Shown: in pieces, positions 1 to 10,329 of the stretch
Position numbering within the stretch: the stretch's first letter is position 1
How the letters are laid out: the number at the start of each line of letters is the position of its first letter
NCBI RefSeq assembly: GCF_014534645.1
Contig: NZ_JACVQF010000231.1
Coordinates: forward strand, 1-64,000
Length of the DNA stretch: 64,000 nt
Direction: 5' to 3'
From: Streptomyces griseicoloratus
GTDB lineage: Bacteria > Actinomycetota > Actinomycetes > Streptomycetales > Streptomycetaceae
Notes under the pieces: model-generated
The model's database searches: none
What the model was told of the DNA's origin: nothing
The model's input: only the letters and a program-made list of their open reading frames with translations
Translations under genes and position numbers: made by a program

Positions 1-1028
<1,028 letters not shown>

Positions 1029-1172
1029 CTGCTGTGCAACCCCAAGTCGTGGATCAGGTCCGGCCCCGTCAGCAGCGGGCTCCGGCCTCCGAGATTACGG
1101 CACCCACATGAACGCCAGGTACAGGGCTGGGCGATATGCATCCTTTGGCGTCCGCCTGCTCCGGAAAGGCGT

Positions 1173-1213
1173 GAAGCCCGGCCCGGAGGGACATGCTCCC
1201 CGGATCGGGCTTC
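1173..1213 (-). terminator. hairpin after rseP
   Basis: Arms GAAGCCCG (1173-1180) and CGGGCTTC (1206-1213) pair perfectly, and the loop contains a further C/G-rich inner pairing. It sits between the rseP stop and the ispG start and would end or attenuate the dxr-rseP transcript. There is no U-tract, as is usual in Streptomyces. Confidence 0.55.
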
Positions 1214-1243
1214 GCCTCAAGGCGGCGGCCGCGGGCGCTCCGG

Positions 1244-2548
1244 TCAGCTGATCCGTACCGGATTGACGACGTCCGCCACCAGGACGAGCAGCGTGAAGCA
1301 GACGAAGATGCCCGCCACCACGTAGGCCACCGGCATCAGCTTCGCCACGTCGAACGGGCCCGGGTCCGGGCGGCGCAGCACCCTCGCCACGTTCCGGCGC
1401 AGCGACTCCCACAGCGCGCCCGCGATGTGGCCGCCGTCGAGCGGCAGCAGCGGGAGCATGTTGAACAGGAAGAGGGAGAGGTTGAAGCCGGCGACCAGCA
1501 TGACGAACATTGCCAGCTGCTGGGTGGGCGGGATGTCCAGGGTGGCGATCTCACCGCCGACGCGGGCGGCGCCGACCACGCCCATCGGGGAGTCCGCCTC
1601 GCGCGGTCCGTCGCCGAAGGCCGCGTCCCACAGGGCCGGGATCTTGCCGGGCAGGGCGGCGAGGGAGTCGACGGCGTCGCCGATCCGGTCGCCCATCCAC
1701 GTCACGGACTGGCCGAAGTCCTGTTTCACGACGCCGGTGGCGGCGCTGAAGCCGAGGAAGCCGGCGGTGACGTACTCGCCCTCGACGATCTGCCCGTTCG
1801 CGTCCTTCTTGGCGACCTGGTTGGTGGCGATCTCGGCGTGGAGCGTGACCTCGCGGCCGTCCCGCTCGACGACGATCGGCACCTCCTCGCCGGGGTTGGC
1901 TCGGATCAGGTCGGACAGGCGGTCCCATTCGTCGGTCCGCACGCCGTCGAAGGAGACGATCTTGTCGCCCGCCTTCAGACCGGCCGCGGCGGCCGGGGAC
2001 GCCGGGTCGTTCTTCGTGCACTCGTCGCGGTTCTCGCTCTGCGAGATGACGCACTGGGAGACGGAGCTCACGGTGGTCGTCTGCTGGGAGATGCCGAAGC
2101 CCATCAGGACGGTGAGGAACAGCACCACCGCCAGGACGAGGTTCATGAACGGGCCCGCGAACATCACGATGACCCGTTTCCAGGGCTTGCGCGTGTAGAA
2201 CAGGCGCTTCTCGTCACCGGGCTGCAGTTCCTCGAAGGCCGCCGAGCGCGCGTCCTCGATCATGCCGCGCCAGGGCGAGGTGGAGCGGGCCTCCATCCGG
2301 CCGTCGGCGCCGGGCGGGAACATGCCGATCATGCGGATGTAGCCGCCGAACGGGATGGCCTTGATCCCGTACTCGGTCTCGCCCTTCTTCCGCGAGAAGA
2401 TCGTCGGCCCGAAGCCGACCATGTACTGCGGCACGCGGATGCCGAAGAGCTTGGCCGTGGACAGGTGCCCCAGCTCGTGCCAGGCGATCGAGAACAGCAG
2501 GCCGATCGCGAAGACGACTATGCCGAGGATGAACATCAGGGTCGTCAT
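1244..2548 (-). CDS. rseP: RseP/Rip1-type site-2 metalloprotease
   Basis: Intramembrane zinc protease (M50B) that cuts membrane-bound anti-sigma factors or other single-pass proteins. The protein is 434 residues. The zinc motif HELGH lies in the first membrane helix (AWHELGHL, about residue 23), a PDZ-like domain occupies roughly residues 125-240 ([15 protein letters not shown]), and the C-terminal LDGG motif is in [13 protein letters not shown]. The ATG at 2548 overlaps the dxr stop (ATGA), so translation is coupled to dxr. Order dxr-rseP-ispG is the common actinobacterial arrangement (Rip1 in mycobacteria). Its substrate cannot be told from here. Confidence 0.95.
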   Translation of the reverse strand: MTTLMFILGIVVFAIGLLFSIAWHELGHLSTAKLFGIRVPQYMVGFGPTIFSRKKGETEYGIKAIPFGGYIRMIGMFPPGADGRMEARSTSPWRGMIEDARSAAFEELQPGDEKRLFYTRKPWKRVIVMFAGPFMNLVLAVVLFLTVLMGFGISQQTTTVSSVSQCVISQSENRDECTKNDPASPAAAAGLKAGDKIVSFDGVRTDEWDRLSDLIRANPGEEVPIVVERDGREVTLHAEIATNQVAKKDANGQIVEGEYVTAGFLGFSAATGVVKQDFGQSVTWMGDRIGDAVDSLAALPGKIPALWDAAFGDGPREADSPMGVVGAARVGGEIATLDIPPTQQLAMFVMLVAGFNLSLFLFNMLPLLPLDGGHIAGALWESLRRNVARVLRRPDPGPFDVAKLMPVAYVVAGIFVCFTLLVLVADVVNPVRIS

Positions 2549-3801
2549 GCACGGGCCTCCGCCGTCTGTGCCGCCAGTTGCCGGGCCCGCGTCCGGGCCC
2601 AGGTCTCCGCTTCGAGGACGTCCGCGACGGTGAGCGAGGTTCCCGTACGGGGGGTGCCGTGCTCCTCGACCACCCGCGTGACGGTCTCCATGATCCCGAG
2701 ATACGGCAGCGCGCCGGCGCGGAACGCCTCGACGCACTCCTCGTTGGCGGCATTGAACACCGCCGGGGCCGTGCCCGCGAGCTCTCCGACGTGCCGGGCC
2801 AGGTTCACCGAGGGGAACGCCTCGTTGTCGAGCGGGAAGAACTCCCAGGTGGACGCCTTGCTCCAGTCGAACGTGGGCGCGGCGTCGGGGACCCGCTCGG
2901 GCCAGCCGAGACCGATGGCGATGGGTCCCCGCATGTCGGGGGGCGTCGCCTGCGCCAGGGTCGATCCGTCCGTGAACTCCACCATCGAGTGAACATACGA
3001 CTGGGGGTGCACGACGACCTCGATGCGGTCGAAGGGAATGTCGTAGAGGAGGTGGGCCTCGATCACCTCCAGGCCCTTGTTGACGAGGGTCGCGGAGTTG
3101 ATCGTGATCACCGGGCCCATGGCCCAGGTCGGGTGGGCGAGGGCGTCCTCGACGGTGACGCTCGCGAGCTGTTCCTTCGTGCGCCCGCGGAACGGGCCGC
3201 CGGAGGCGGTGACGACCAGCTTGCGCACGTCGGCGCGGGTGCCGGCGGCGAGGGCCTGGAAGAGGGCGGCGTGCTCGGAGTCGACCGGGATGATCTGCCC
3301 TGGCTTGGCGAGGGCCTTGACCAGCGGGCCGCCGACGATGAGCGACTCCTTGTTGGCGAGCGCGAGGGTGCGGCCCGCCTCCAGGGCGGCCAGGGTCGGG
3401 GCCAGTCCGATGGAGCCGGTGATGCCGTTGAGGACGGTGTGGCAGTCGGAGGCGGCGAGCTGCGTGGCCGCGTCCGGTCCGGCCAGGATCTCGGGGAGCG
3501 GCTTCCCCGTGCCGTAAAGGGCCCGCAGGGCCTCCCGCAGGGCCGGTACGACGTCCTCACGGGCCACCGCGACGGTCCGCACCCTCAGCCGGTGCGCCTG
3601 CTCGGCGAGGAGGGCGACCCGGCCGCCGTTGGCCGACAGGCCGGTGACCCGGAAGCGGTCCGGGTTGCGCAGCACGAGGTCGATGGCCTGGGTGCCGATC
3701 GACCCGGTGGAGCCGAGGATCACCACGTCCTTCGGGCCGTCTCCCGCCACGGGGTCGTAGACGAGGTGCGGATCGGCGAGGGGGGCAGGGCTGTCGCTCA
3801 T
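2545..3801 (-). CDS. dxr: Dxr, 1-deoxy-D-xylulose 5-phosphate reductoisomerase
   Basis: Committed step of the MEP pathway: NADPH- and metal-dependent conversion of DXP to MEP. The protein has 418 residues from the ATG at 3801, with a G-rich ribosome binding site just upstream. The Rossmann motif [14 protein letters not shown] is near residue 28, the metal-binding [12 protein letters not shown] follows in the centre, and the substrate-loop SGGPFRGR is present. Length is normal. The stop overlaps the start of rseP by four bases. A 17-bp tandem repeat lies upstream at 3854-3887. Confidence 0.97.
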   Translation of the reverse strand: MSDSPAPLADPHLVYDPVAGDGPKDVVILGSTGSIGTQAIDLVLRNPDRFRVTGLSANGGRVALLAEQAHRLRVRTVAVAREDVVPALREALRALYGTGKPLPEILAGPDAATQLAASDCHTVLNGITGSIGLAPTLAALEAGRTLALANKESLIVGGPLVKALAKPGQIIPVDSEHAALFQALAAGTRADVRKLVVTASGGPFRGRTKEQLASVTVEDALAHPTWAMGPVITINSATLVNKGLEVIEAHLLYDIPFDRIEVVVHPQSYVHSMVEFTDGSTLAQATPPDMRGPIAIGLGWPERVPDAAPTFDWSKASTWEFFPLDNEAFPSVNLARHVGELAGTAPAVFNAANEECVEAFRAGALPYLGIMETVTRVVEEHGTPRTGTSLTVADVLEAETWARTRARQLAAQTAEARA

Positions 3802-3853
3802 CCCCCCATTGTGGCCGCACGGGGAGCCGGGGAGGACAGGGGCGTCGTTCTCA

Positions 3854-3887
3854 CGGACGGTGAGTCGTCGCGGACGGTGAGTCGTCG
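3854..3887. repeat. 17-bp perfect tandem repeat upstream of dxr
   Basis: The unit CGGACGGTGAGTCGTCG occurs twice head to tail (3854-3870 and 3871-3887), about 50-90 bp upstream of the dxr start. It may be a duplicated operator half or a simple slippage duplication; nothing else marks it. Confidence 0.6.
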
Positions 3888-3907
3888 GCGCCGCCGGTGT
3901 GAAGGGC

Positions 3908-3933
3908 GCCCGCGCCCCCCGGCGGGCGCGGGC
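3908..3933 (-). terminator. hairpin after the acyl-CoA dehydrogenase gene
   Basis: GCCCGCGCCC (3908-3917) pairs with GGGCGCGGGC (3924-3933) over a six-base loop, about 60 bp beyond the stop codon of the upstream dehydrogenase gene and before dxr. Confidence 0.5.
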
Positions 3934-3989
3934 CGGTCTGCCGGTCGCCGCGACCGCCGGGGTGCCGGGTCCCGGCCTGTGGCCGGTCG

Positions 3990-5939
3990 TCACCTGATCG
4001 GGCGGTGCACGTTCTCCCGCCGGGAGGGGCCGGGGGTCGCGTCCGCGATCCAGGGGCCGTCGCCGGAGGGGTCGACGACGCCCTGCTCCAGCCACTCGTA
4101 CGTGCCCGCCAGGACGCCCTTGACGACCTTGCGGTCGAGGTCGTCGGTGTTGGTCCACAGGCGGCCGAGGAGTTCCTCGACGCGGATGCGGGCCTGGCGG
4201 CAGAAGGCGTCGGCGAGCTGGTATGCCTCGCGGCCGTGGTCGCCCCTGGCGCGCAGGTGCTCGGCGCGGACACAGGCGGCGCTCATCGCGAACAGCTCCG
4301 CGCCGATGTCGACGATCCGGCCCAGGAAGCCCTGCTTGGTCTCCATCCGGCCCTGCCAGCGGGACATGGCGTAGAAGGTGGAGCGGGCGAGCTTGCGGGC
4401 GGTGCGTTCGACGTAGCGCAGGTGCCCGGAGAGGTCCACGTGGCCCGTCGGGTGGAATTCGCCGTAGGAGCGGGGGAGCTGACCGGGGCCGGCGACGAGT
4501 TTCGGCAGCCACTTGGCGTAGAAGACGCCGGCCTGGGCGCCCGCCCTCGCCTTGTCGGAGAGGGACTTGTCGGGGTCGATCAGGTCGCCGGCGACCGAGA
4601 GGTGGGCGTCGACGGCCTCGCGCGCGATCAGCAGGTGCATGATCTCGGTGGAGCCCTCGAAGATCCGGTTGATGCGCAGGTCGCGCAGGATCTGCTCGGC
4701 GGGCACCGCGCGCTCGCCGCGGGCCGCCAGCGACGCCGCCGTCTCGAAGCCGCGGCCGCCGCGGATCTGGACCAGGTGGTCGGCCATCAGCCAGGCCATC
4801 TCGGAGCCGTAGAGCTTGGCGAGGGCGGCCTCGATGCGGATGTCGTTGCGGTCCTCGTCGGCCATCTGGGAGGACAGGTCGAGCACGGCCTCCAGGGCGA
4901 AGGTCGTCGCCGCGATGAACGCGATCTTCGAGCCGACGGCCTCGTGCAGGCCGACCGGCTTGCCCCACTGCTCACGCGCCGCCGACCACTCGCGGGCGAT
5001 CTTCAGGCTCCACTTGCCGGCGCCCACGCACATGGCGGGCAGCGACAGCCGGCCGGTGTTGAGGGTGGTCAGGGCGATCTTGAGGCCGGCGCCCTCGGGG
5101 CCGATGCGGTTCGCGGCGGGGACGCGGACCCGGTGGAAGCGGGTGACGCCGTTCTCCAGTCCGCGCAGGCCCATGAAGGCGTTGCGGTTCTCGACCGTGA
5201 TGCCCTCGGAGGCGGCCTCCACCACGAACGCCGTGATGCCGCCCTTGTGGCCCTCGGACTTCGGCACCCGTGCCATCACGACGAGCAGGTCGGCGACGAC
5301 GCCGTTGGTGGTCCACAGCTTGACGCCGTCGAGGACGTAGTCGTCGCCGTCGGGGACGGCGGTGGTCGCCAGGCGGGCCGGGTCGGAGCCGACGTCCGGC
5401 TCGGTCAGCAGGAAGGCCGAGATGTCCGTGCGGGCGCAGCGCGGCAGGAACGTGTCCTTCTGCTCCTGGGTGCCGAACAGCTTGAGCGGCTGGGGCACGC
5501 CGATCGACTGGTGGGCGGAGAGCAGCGCGCCGATCGCGGGGCTGGCGGATCCGACCAGGGCGAGGGCCTTGTTGTAATAGACCTGGGTGAGGCCGAGGCC
5601 GCCGTACTTGGTGTCGATCTTCATGCCGAAGGCGCCCAGCTCCTTCAGCCCGGTGATGACCGCGTCGGGGATCCGCGCGTCGCGTTCGATGACGGTCCCG
5701 TCGATCTTCGTCTCGCAGAAGTCGCGCAGCTTGGCCAGGAACTCCTCGCCGCGCTGGACGTGCTCGTCGGCCGGGAGCGGATGCGGGTGGATGAGGTCGA
5801 GGCGGAAGCGGCCGAGGAACAGCTCCTTGGCGAAGCTGGGCTTGCGCCAGTCCTGTTCCCGGGCCGCCTCCGCCACCTGGCGGGCCTCACGTTCGGTGAC
5901 GGTGGGTCGGGAGGAGGAGGGGGTGGGTGATGCGGACAT
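3990..5939 (-). CDS. acyl-CoA dehydrogenase family protein, long form
   Basis: FAD enzyme that introduces the 2,3 double bond into acyl-CoA. About 649 residues, longer than the ~380-residue core because of a helical C-terminal extension, as in VLCAD-like FadE proteins. The core shows the substrate/FAD segment SAFLLTEPDVGSDPARL, LDGVKLWTTNG, and a C-terminal FEGSTEIMHLL motif. The ATG at 5939 follows GAGGTGAG at good spacing; a GTG at 5948 is inside that ribosome binding site and is less likely. It is divergent from the LacI regulator gene and lacks obvious fatty-acid neighbours, so the chain specificity is unknown. Confidence 0.9.
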   Translation of the reverse strand: MSASPTPSSSRPTVTEREARQVAEAAREQDWRKPSFAKELFLGRFRLDLIHPHPLPADEHVQRGEEFLAKLRDFCETKIDGTVIERDARIPDAVITGLKELGAFGMKIDTKYGGLGLTQVYYNKALALVGSASPAIGALLSAHQSIGVPQPLKLFGTQEQKDTFLPRCARTDISAFLLTEPDVGSDPARLATTAVPDGDDYVLDGVKLWTTNGVVADLLVVMARVPKSEGHKGGITAFVVEAASEGITVENRNAFMGLRGLENGVTRFHRVRVPAANRIGPEGAGLKIALTTLNTGRLSLPAMCVGAGKWSLKIAREWSAAREQWGKPVGLHEAVGSKIAFIAATTFALEAVLDLSSQMADEDRNDIRIEAALAKLYGSEMAWLMADHLVQIRGGRGFETAASLAARGERAVPAEQILRDLRINRIFEGSTEIMHLLIAREAVDAHLSVAGDLIDPDKSLSDKARAGAQAGVFYAKWLPKLVAGPGQLPRSYGEFHPTGHVDLSGHLRYVERTARKLARSTFYAMSRWQGRMETKQGFLGRIVDIGAELFAMSAACVRAEHLRARGDHGREAYQLADAFCRQARIRVEELLGRLWTNTDDLDRKVVKGVLAGTYEWLEQGVVDPSGDGPWIADATPGPSRRENVHRPIR

Positions 5940-6136
5940 GAGGCTCACCTCGCCGCGGCTAGGGATCGGGGGAACGCCCGGAAGATCGACAAGTACGAAG
6001 TTGCGGGCGTACGTTACTAGTCGGTGCTACTCGATCGTATGTACCCGATTCGGGGCGACCCCACCACCCTTCGTGCGGCCGTTCGGCCCATCGACGGGGC
6101 GGTGGGAGGGGGCGACTGCGCTCAGGCGATCAGAAA

Positions 6137-6158
6137 GCTGTCGAAGCGCTTCGACAGC
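6137..6158. promoter_or_regulatory. LacI-type operator, site 1
   Basis: Perfect 22-bp palindrome with core CTGTCGAAGCGCTTCGACAG centred on a CpG, as typical of LacI-family operators. It lies 103 bp upstream of the regulator start. The 14-bp core TCGAAGCGCTTCGA recurs exactly in the 20.5-20.9 kb intergenic region. Confidence 0.85.
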
Positions 6159-6227
6159 CTATGGACACCCACTCGCGCTGGAGCTACTGTCGAACCACCC
6201 TCACCCACCTTTGTCCACCATGCGCAT

Positions 6228-6244
6228 TGTCGAAGCGCTTCACA
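6228..6244. promoter_or_regulatory. LacI-type operator, site 2 (imperfect)
   Basis: TGTCGAAGCGCTTCACA retains the CGAAGCGCTTC core with a damaged right end. It ends 16 bp before the start codon of the LacI-family gene, next to its ribosome binding site, an arrangement expected for autoregulation. Confidence 0.7.
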
Positions 6245-6260
6245 GAGCTTGGAGAGCTGG

Positions 6261-7274
6261 ATGGTCACCCTCGCCGAGGTCGCCCAGCACGCCGGAGTCT
6301 CGGCGAGCACGGTGAGCTATGTCCTCAGCGGCAAGCGGTCCATCTCCACCACCACCCGCCGGCGGGTCGAGGAGAGCATCCGGAAGCTCGGCTACCACCC
6401 GAACGCGGGCGCCCGGGCCCTGGCCAGCAGCAGGTCGAACATCATCGCGCTGATGATCCCGCTGCGCACGGACATGTACGTGCCGGTGATGATGGAGATC
6501 GCCATCGCGGTCGCGACCACCGCACGCACCCACGGGTACGACGTCCTGCTGCTCACCGGGGAGGAGGGCCCCGACGCGGTGCGCCGCGTCACCGGCAGCG
6601 GGCTGGCCGACGCGATGATCGTGATGGACGTCGAGCTCGACGACGAGCGGCTGCCGCTGCTGCGGGAGACGGACCGGCCGTCCGTACTGATCGGACTGCC
6701 CGCCGACACCACCGGCCTGACCTGCGTCGACCTCGACTTCAAGGCCACCGGCGCGCTGTGCGTGGAGCACCTGGCGACGCTCGGGCACCGGGACATCGCG
6801 GTCATCGGCGAGGCACCGGCGGTCTACGAGCGGCACACCGGCTTCGCCGAGCGCACCCTCGACGGGCTGCGCACCCGGTCGCGGGAGCTGGGGCTGCGGC
6901 TGCTGCACCGCCCGTGCGAGGGCGGGTACGACGCCATGGCCGCGACCCTCGCCCGCATCCTCGACGAGCGTCCGGACACCACGGGGTTCGTCGTCCAGAA
7001 CGAGGCGGCGGTCGAGCCGCTGCTCGCCCTGCTGCGCCAGCAGGGCCGGGCGGTGCCCGAGGACGTGTCGGTGGTCGCGGTCTGTCCCGAGCAGGTCGCC
7101 ACCCAGGCGTCCGTGCGGCTGACGTCCGTCGCCGTGCCCGCGCAGGAGATGGGCCGGCACGCCGTCGAGCAGCTGGTCGCCAAGCTCGACGGCCGCGGGA
7201 GCGACGAGGTCGTGCTGCTCGCGCCCGAACTGACCGTCCGGGCCAGCTCGGGGCCGGCGCCCGTGCAGTCGTAG
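6261..7274 (+). CDS. LacI-family transcriptional regulator of the glycan locus
   Basis: DNA-binding repressor of 337 residues. The N-terminal LacI helix-turn-helix is clear (VTLAEVAQHAGVSASTVSYV, then the hinge-type segment NAGARALASS near residue 50), followed by a periplasmic-binding-protein-like effector domain. The ATG at 6261 follows GGAGAG. Two palindromes sit directly upstream and two more lie between the importer and GH3 genes, so I infer control of the whole 6.2-23.7 kb block, with an oligosaccharide fragment as inducer. The effector is not known. Confidence 0.93.
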   Translation: MVTLAEVAQHAGVSASTVSYVLSGKRSISTTTRRRVEESIRKLGYHPNAGARALASSRSNIIALMIPLRTDMYVPVMMEIAIAVATTARTHGYDVLLLTGEEGPDAVRRVTGSGLADAMIVMDVELDDERLPLLRETDRPSVLIGLPADTTGLTCVDLDFKATGALCVEHLATLGHRDIAVIGEAPAVYERHTGFAERTLDGLRTRSRELGLRLLHRPCEGGYDAMAATLARILDERPDTTGFVVQNEAAVEPLLALLRQQGRAVPEDVSVVAVCPEQVATQASVRLTSVAVPAQEMGRHAVEQLVAKLDGRGSDEVVLLAPELTVRASSGPAPVQS

Positions 7275-7481
7275 GCCCCTCGCAACCGCACCACCCGTCC
7301 CGTCCGCCTCCCGGCTGCCTCCCGGCCGTTCGCTGCCGCCCGCCCGCCGCCCGTCCTCCCGCTGCCCGACCGTTCGCTTCTCCGCCCGTTCACTCCTACG
7401 TCGCCCGTCGCCCCGGCGCACCGGAACCCGCTCGGCCGGCGCCAGGGCACCTCCATGTCCGGACCCCTCAGGAGCCGCCTC

Positions 7482-9524
7482 GTGAACACGCCTGCCGAAG
7501 CACCGCCCAAGGTCAGCCTCGCCCAGTCCTCCCCCACCGTCGGCACCTTCCGGGAGCGCAACGGCGCGCTGGAGTGGAGCGGCCGTCAGGAGACCGTCCG
7601 CGTCGAGCCGTGGGGACCGGACGCGGTCCGGGTCCGGGCCCGGCTCGGCGGTCCCGTCCTGGAGGACCTGCCGGGGGCCCTCCTCCCCTACGCCCCGCCC
7701 ACCGAGAGCACCGTCAGGATCGAGGCCGACCGGGGCTCGCTGACCGTCGGCGCGCTGACCGTCGAGGTCGGCCCCGAGGGCCTGGTCCGCTTCGTGCGGA
7801 CGGCGGACGGCGGGGAACTGCTGGCCGAGGAACGCGCCCACTTCTGGTGGCCCGGCCCGCGCCTGTACACGGCGGTCGGCAACGGGTACCACCGGCTGGA
7901 GCAGCGGTTCGCCGCCTACGACGACGAGAAGCTGTACGGCCTGGGCCAGCACCAGCACGGACGGCTGGACCAGAAGGGCCTGGTCGTGGACCTGGTCCAG
8001 CGCAACGCCGAGGTGAGCATCCCGGTCCTGACCTCCAGCCGCGGCTACACCCTGCTGTGGAACAACCCGGCGATCGGGCGCGTCGAGCTCGCGCTGGGCG
8101 GCACCCGCTGGGTCGCCGACTCGGCCCGCCAGATCGACTACTGGATCACCGCCGGCACCCCGGCCGACGCCCAGCGCCGCTACAGCGCGGTCACCGGCCG
8201 TACGCCGATGCTGCCCGCGTGGGCGGCGGGCTTCTGGCAGTGCAAGCTGCGCTACCGCACCCAGGACGAACTGCTCGCCGTGGCCCGGGAGTACAAGCGC
8301 CGGGGCCTGCCCATCGACGCCATCGTGTGCGACTTCTTCCACTGGACCCACCTGGGCGAGTGGAAGTTCGACCCGAAGGAGTGGCCGGACCCGGCGGCGA
8401 TGGTGCGCGAGCTGGAGGAGATGGGCATCAAGCTGGTGGTGTCCGTGTGGCCGTCGGTGTCCCCGCTGTCCGAGAACCACCCGGTGATGGAGCAGCGCGG
8501 CTACTTCATCGGCACCCAGTACGGCCCGATGGCGCACGCCGACTGGCCGGACAAGGAGGTGGCGACGACGGTCCAGGTGGCCTTCTACGACGCCACCAAC
8601 CCCGAGGCGCGCGAGTTCGTGTGGTCGCGGGTGAAGGAGAACTACCTCGACCCGTACGGCATCACGGCGTTCTGGCTGGACGCCTGCGAGCCGGAGCTGA
8701 AGCCCGGCTTCCCGGAGAACCTGCGCTACTGGGCGGGCCCGGGCCTGGAGGTCGGCAACATGTACCCGGCCGAGAACTCCCGCGCCTTCCACGAGGGCCT
8801 GAAGGCCGCCGGCGAGGACGAGGTGATCACCCTCAACCGCTCGGCGTGGGCGGGCAGTCAGCGCCACGGCGCCGCCCTGTGGTCCGGTGACATCGGCACC
8901 GACTTCCCGACCCTGCGCCGGCAGATCGCGGCCGGCCTCAACACCGCCCTGTCCGGCATCCCCTGGTGGAACACGGACATCGGCGGCTTCCACGGCGGCG
9001 ACCCGGACGACCCGGCGTACCGGGAGGTCATGGTCCGCTGGTTCCAGTTCGGGGCCCTGTCCCCGCTGATGCGCCTGCACGGCTTCCGCGACCCGGGCAT
9101 GCCGCTGGGCCCGGACATGACCGGCGGCCCGAACGAGGTGTGGTCGTACGGCGAGGAGGCCGGCGCGATCATGGAGCGGTACCTGCGGCTGCGCGAGCGG
9201 CTGAAGCCGTACGTGCTGGACGTCATGCGCGAGGCCCACGAGGAGGGGCTGCCGGTGATGCGGCCGCTGTTCCTGGAGTTCCCCGGGGACCGGGCGGCCT
9301 GGTCGGTGGACGACGCCTACCTCTTCGGGCGGGACCTGCTGGTCGCCCCGGTGCTGTCGGCGGGCGCCACGACGCGCACGGCGTACCTCCCGGCGGGTGC
9401 GCGCTGGACGGACGCGTGGACGGGTGAGGCGTACGAGGGCGGTGCGGCCGTCACGGTCGACGCGCCGCTGGACCGCATCCCGCTGTTCCTGCGGGACGGG
9501 GCGAGGCTGCCGGTCGCGGAGTGA
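7482..9524 (+). CDS. GH31 glycosidase, probable alpha-xylosidase
   Basis: Intracellular retaining exo-glycosidase of 680 residues without a signal peptide. The N-terminal beta-sandwich contains LYGLGQHQHG; the catalytic barrel shows the nucleophile D400 in FWLDACEPE and the acid/base D470 in WSGDIGTDF, both classic GH31 positions. GTG at 7482 is chosen because GGAG lies seven bases upstream; an in-frame ATG at 7455 lacks a ribosome binding site. Family knowledge gives alpha-glucosidase or alpha-xylosidase. With GH74, GH12, GH95 and GH42 beside it, removal of alpha-1,6-xylose from xyloglucan oligosaccharides is the best guess. Confidence 0.9.
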   Translation: MNTPAEAPPKVSLAQSSPTVGTFRERNGALEWSGRQETVRVEPWGPDAVRVRARLGGPVLEDLPGALLPYAPPTESTVRIEADRGSLTVGALTVEVGPEGLVRFVRTADGGELLAEERAHFWWPGPRLYTAVGNGYHRLEQRFAAYDDEKLYGLGQHQHGRLDQKGLVVDLVQRNAEVSIPVLTSSRGYTLLWNNPAIGRVELALGGTRWVADSARQIDYWITAGTPADAQRRYSAVTGRTPMLPAWAAGFWQCKLRYRTQDELLAVAREYKRRGLPIDAIVCDFFHWTHLGEWKFDPKEWPDPAAMVRELEEMGIKLVVSVWPSVSPLSENHPVMEQRGYFIGTQYGPMAHADWPDKEVATTVQVAFYDATNPEAREFVWSRVKENYLDPYGITAFWLDACEPELKPGFPENLRYWAGPGLEVGNMYPAENSRAFHEGLKAAGEDEVITLNRSAWAGSQRHGAALWSGDIGTDFPTLRRQIAAGLNTALSGIPWWNTDIGGFHGGDPDDPAYREVMVRWFQFGALSPLMRLHGFRDPGMPLGPDMTGGPNEVWSYGEEAGAIMERYLRLRERLKPYVLDVMREAHEEGLPVMRPLFLEFPGDRAAWSVDDAYLFGRDLLVAPVLSAGATTRTAYLPAGARWTDAWTGEAYEGGAAVTVDAPLDRIPLFLRDGARLPVAE

Positions 9525-9527
9525 GCG

Positions 9528-9559
9528 AGGGGGCCGGTCCCGGGCGGGACCGGCCCCCT
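9528..9559. terminator. bidirectional terminator between convergent GH31 and GH12 genes
   Basis: A 13-bp perfect stem: GGGGGCCGGTCCC (9529-9541) pairs with GGGACCGGCCCCC (9546-9558) over a four-base loop, with an outer A-T pair. It lies between two converging stop codons. Confidence 0.85.
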
Positions 9560-9577
9560 GCCGTGCGGGGCGGCGGC

Positions 9578-10291
9578 TCAGCCGCCGCTGACCGTCAGGT
9601 TGTCGGTGCGGAAGTCCAGACCGCCCGACGACGAGGTGATCTCGAAGCCGAACTGCACGTCGCCGATGGTCTCGTTGCCGATCCAGCCCTTCGTGTCCTT
9701 GATCCACTTCAGGACCGGCAGGATGTTCACCGTGCCGGAGGTGGAGTCGGACGTGCGCAGGAACGAGTAGACCTCGTTGGCGCCGTTGTTCCCCTTGTAG
9801 ACGTCCCAGGTGTGACCGCCGAGGGTGACCCGGCCCTGCGAGGTGCCGAGCGGGCCGACCGCGCCGTTGTGGTTGACCCAGAGCATGATCTCGTGGTCGT
9901 AGTCCGTGTCCCAGATGTCGTACGAGGTGTTGTACGCGCCGGACGACGGGACCGTGACGGCGTAGCTGCTGGTGAGCGAGGTGAGGGAGGTGATCGGCTT
10001 GTTGATCACCTTCTTGGCGTTCGGGTACGACTTGATGCCGCCGGTGTTCGGGTGGTCCGCCCAGACGCCCCAGTTCGTGCCGGAGTTGGCCCAGACGCAC
10101 TGGCTGCCGGCGCCCGAGCCCCAGATGTTGTTGTAGAGCGTGTAGCCGTTCAGGGACGTGTTGCCCCACTGGTCGCAGGAGTTCCAGACGGCGGCCTGGG
10201 CCGGGGCGGAGGCGAGGCCGACGGTGGCGCCGAGCGCGAGGGCCGGGGCCAGCAGGGCCTTGGACAGCTTGCTCAGGGTTCGTGGTGCCAT
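9578..10291 (-). CDS. GH12 endo-beta-1,4-glucanase / xyloglucanase, secreted
   Basis: Retaining endoglucanase of 237 residues. A Sec-type signal peptide (positive N-terminus, hydrophobic stretch, cleavage after AQA near residue 33) precedes a single GH12 jelly-roll. The catalytic pair is visible: nucleophile E134 in HEIMLWVNH and acid/base E217 in FGFEITSSSGG. There is no carbohydrate-binding module. The ATG at 10291 has AAGGAAAG upstream. It is last in the run GH74-GH42-GH95-GH12. Some GH12 enzymes prefer xyloglucan to cellulose; the context favours that, but the sequence alone does not decide. Confidence 0.93.
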   Translation of the reverse strand: MAPRTLSKLSKALLAPALALGATVGLASAPAQAAVWNSCDQWGNTSLNGYTLYNNIWGSGAGSQCVWANSGTNWGVWADHPNTGGIKSYPNAKKVINKPITSLTSLTSSYAVTVPSSGAYNTSYDIWDTDYDHEIMLWVNHNGAVGPLGTSQGRVTLGGHTWDVYKGNNGANEVYSFLRTSDSTSGTVNILPVLKWIKDTKGWIGNETIGDVQFGFEITSSSGGLDFRTDNLTVSGG

Positions 10292-10329
10292 GGCTTTCCT
10301 TCCATGGGTGGGGGGAATTGCGGGGGGGA

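Larger units (their letters stand above)
5940..6260. other. 321-bp divergent intergenic region
   Basis: Separates the acyl-CoA dehydrogenase gene (leftward) from the LacI-family regulator gene (rightward). The right half holds two copies of the glycan-locus palindrome plus a lone ACTGTCGAAC half-site near 6186-6195. The left half must carry the dehydrogenase promoter; I see only an imperfect A/T-containing stretch near 6010-6050 and no clear operator there. No small gene is evident. Confidence 0.6.

Noticed and set aside
5946-5948. GTG start for the acyl-CoA dehydrogenase
   Set aside because: It lies inside the GAGGTGAG ribosome binding site of the ATG at 5939.
6005-6055. TetR-like palindrome in front of the acyl-CoA dehydrogenase
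   Set aside because: GTAC and ACT/AGT matches are short and interrupted; no symmetric operator of useful length could be defined.
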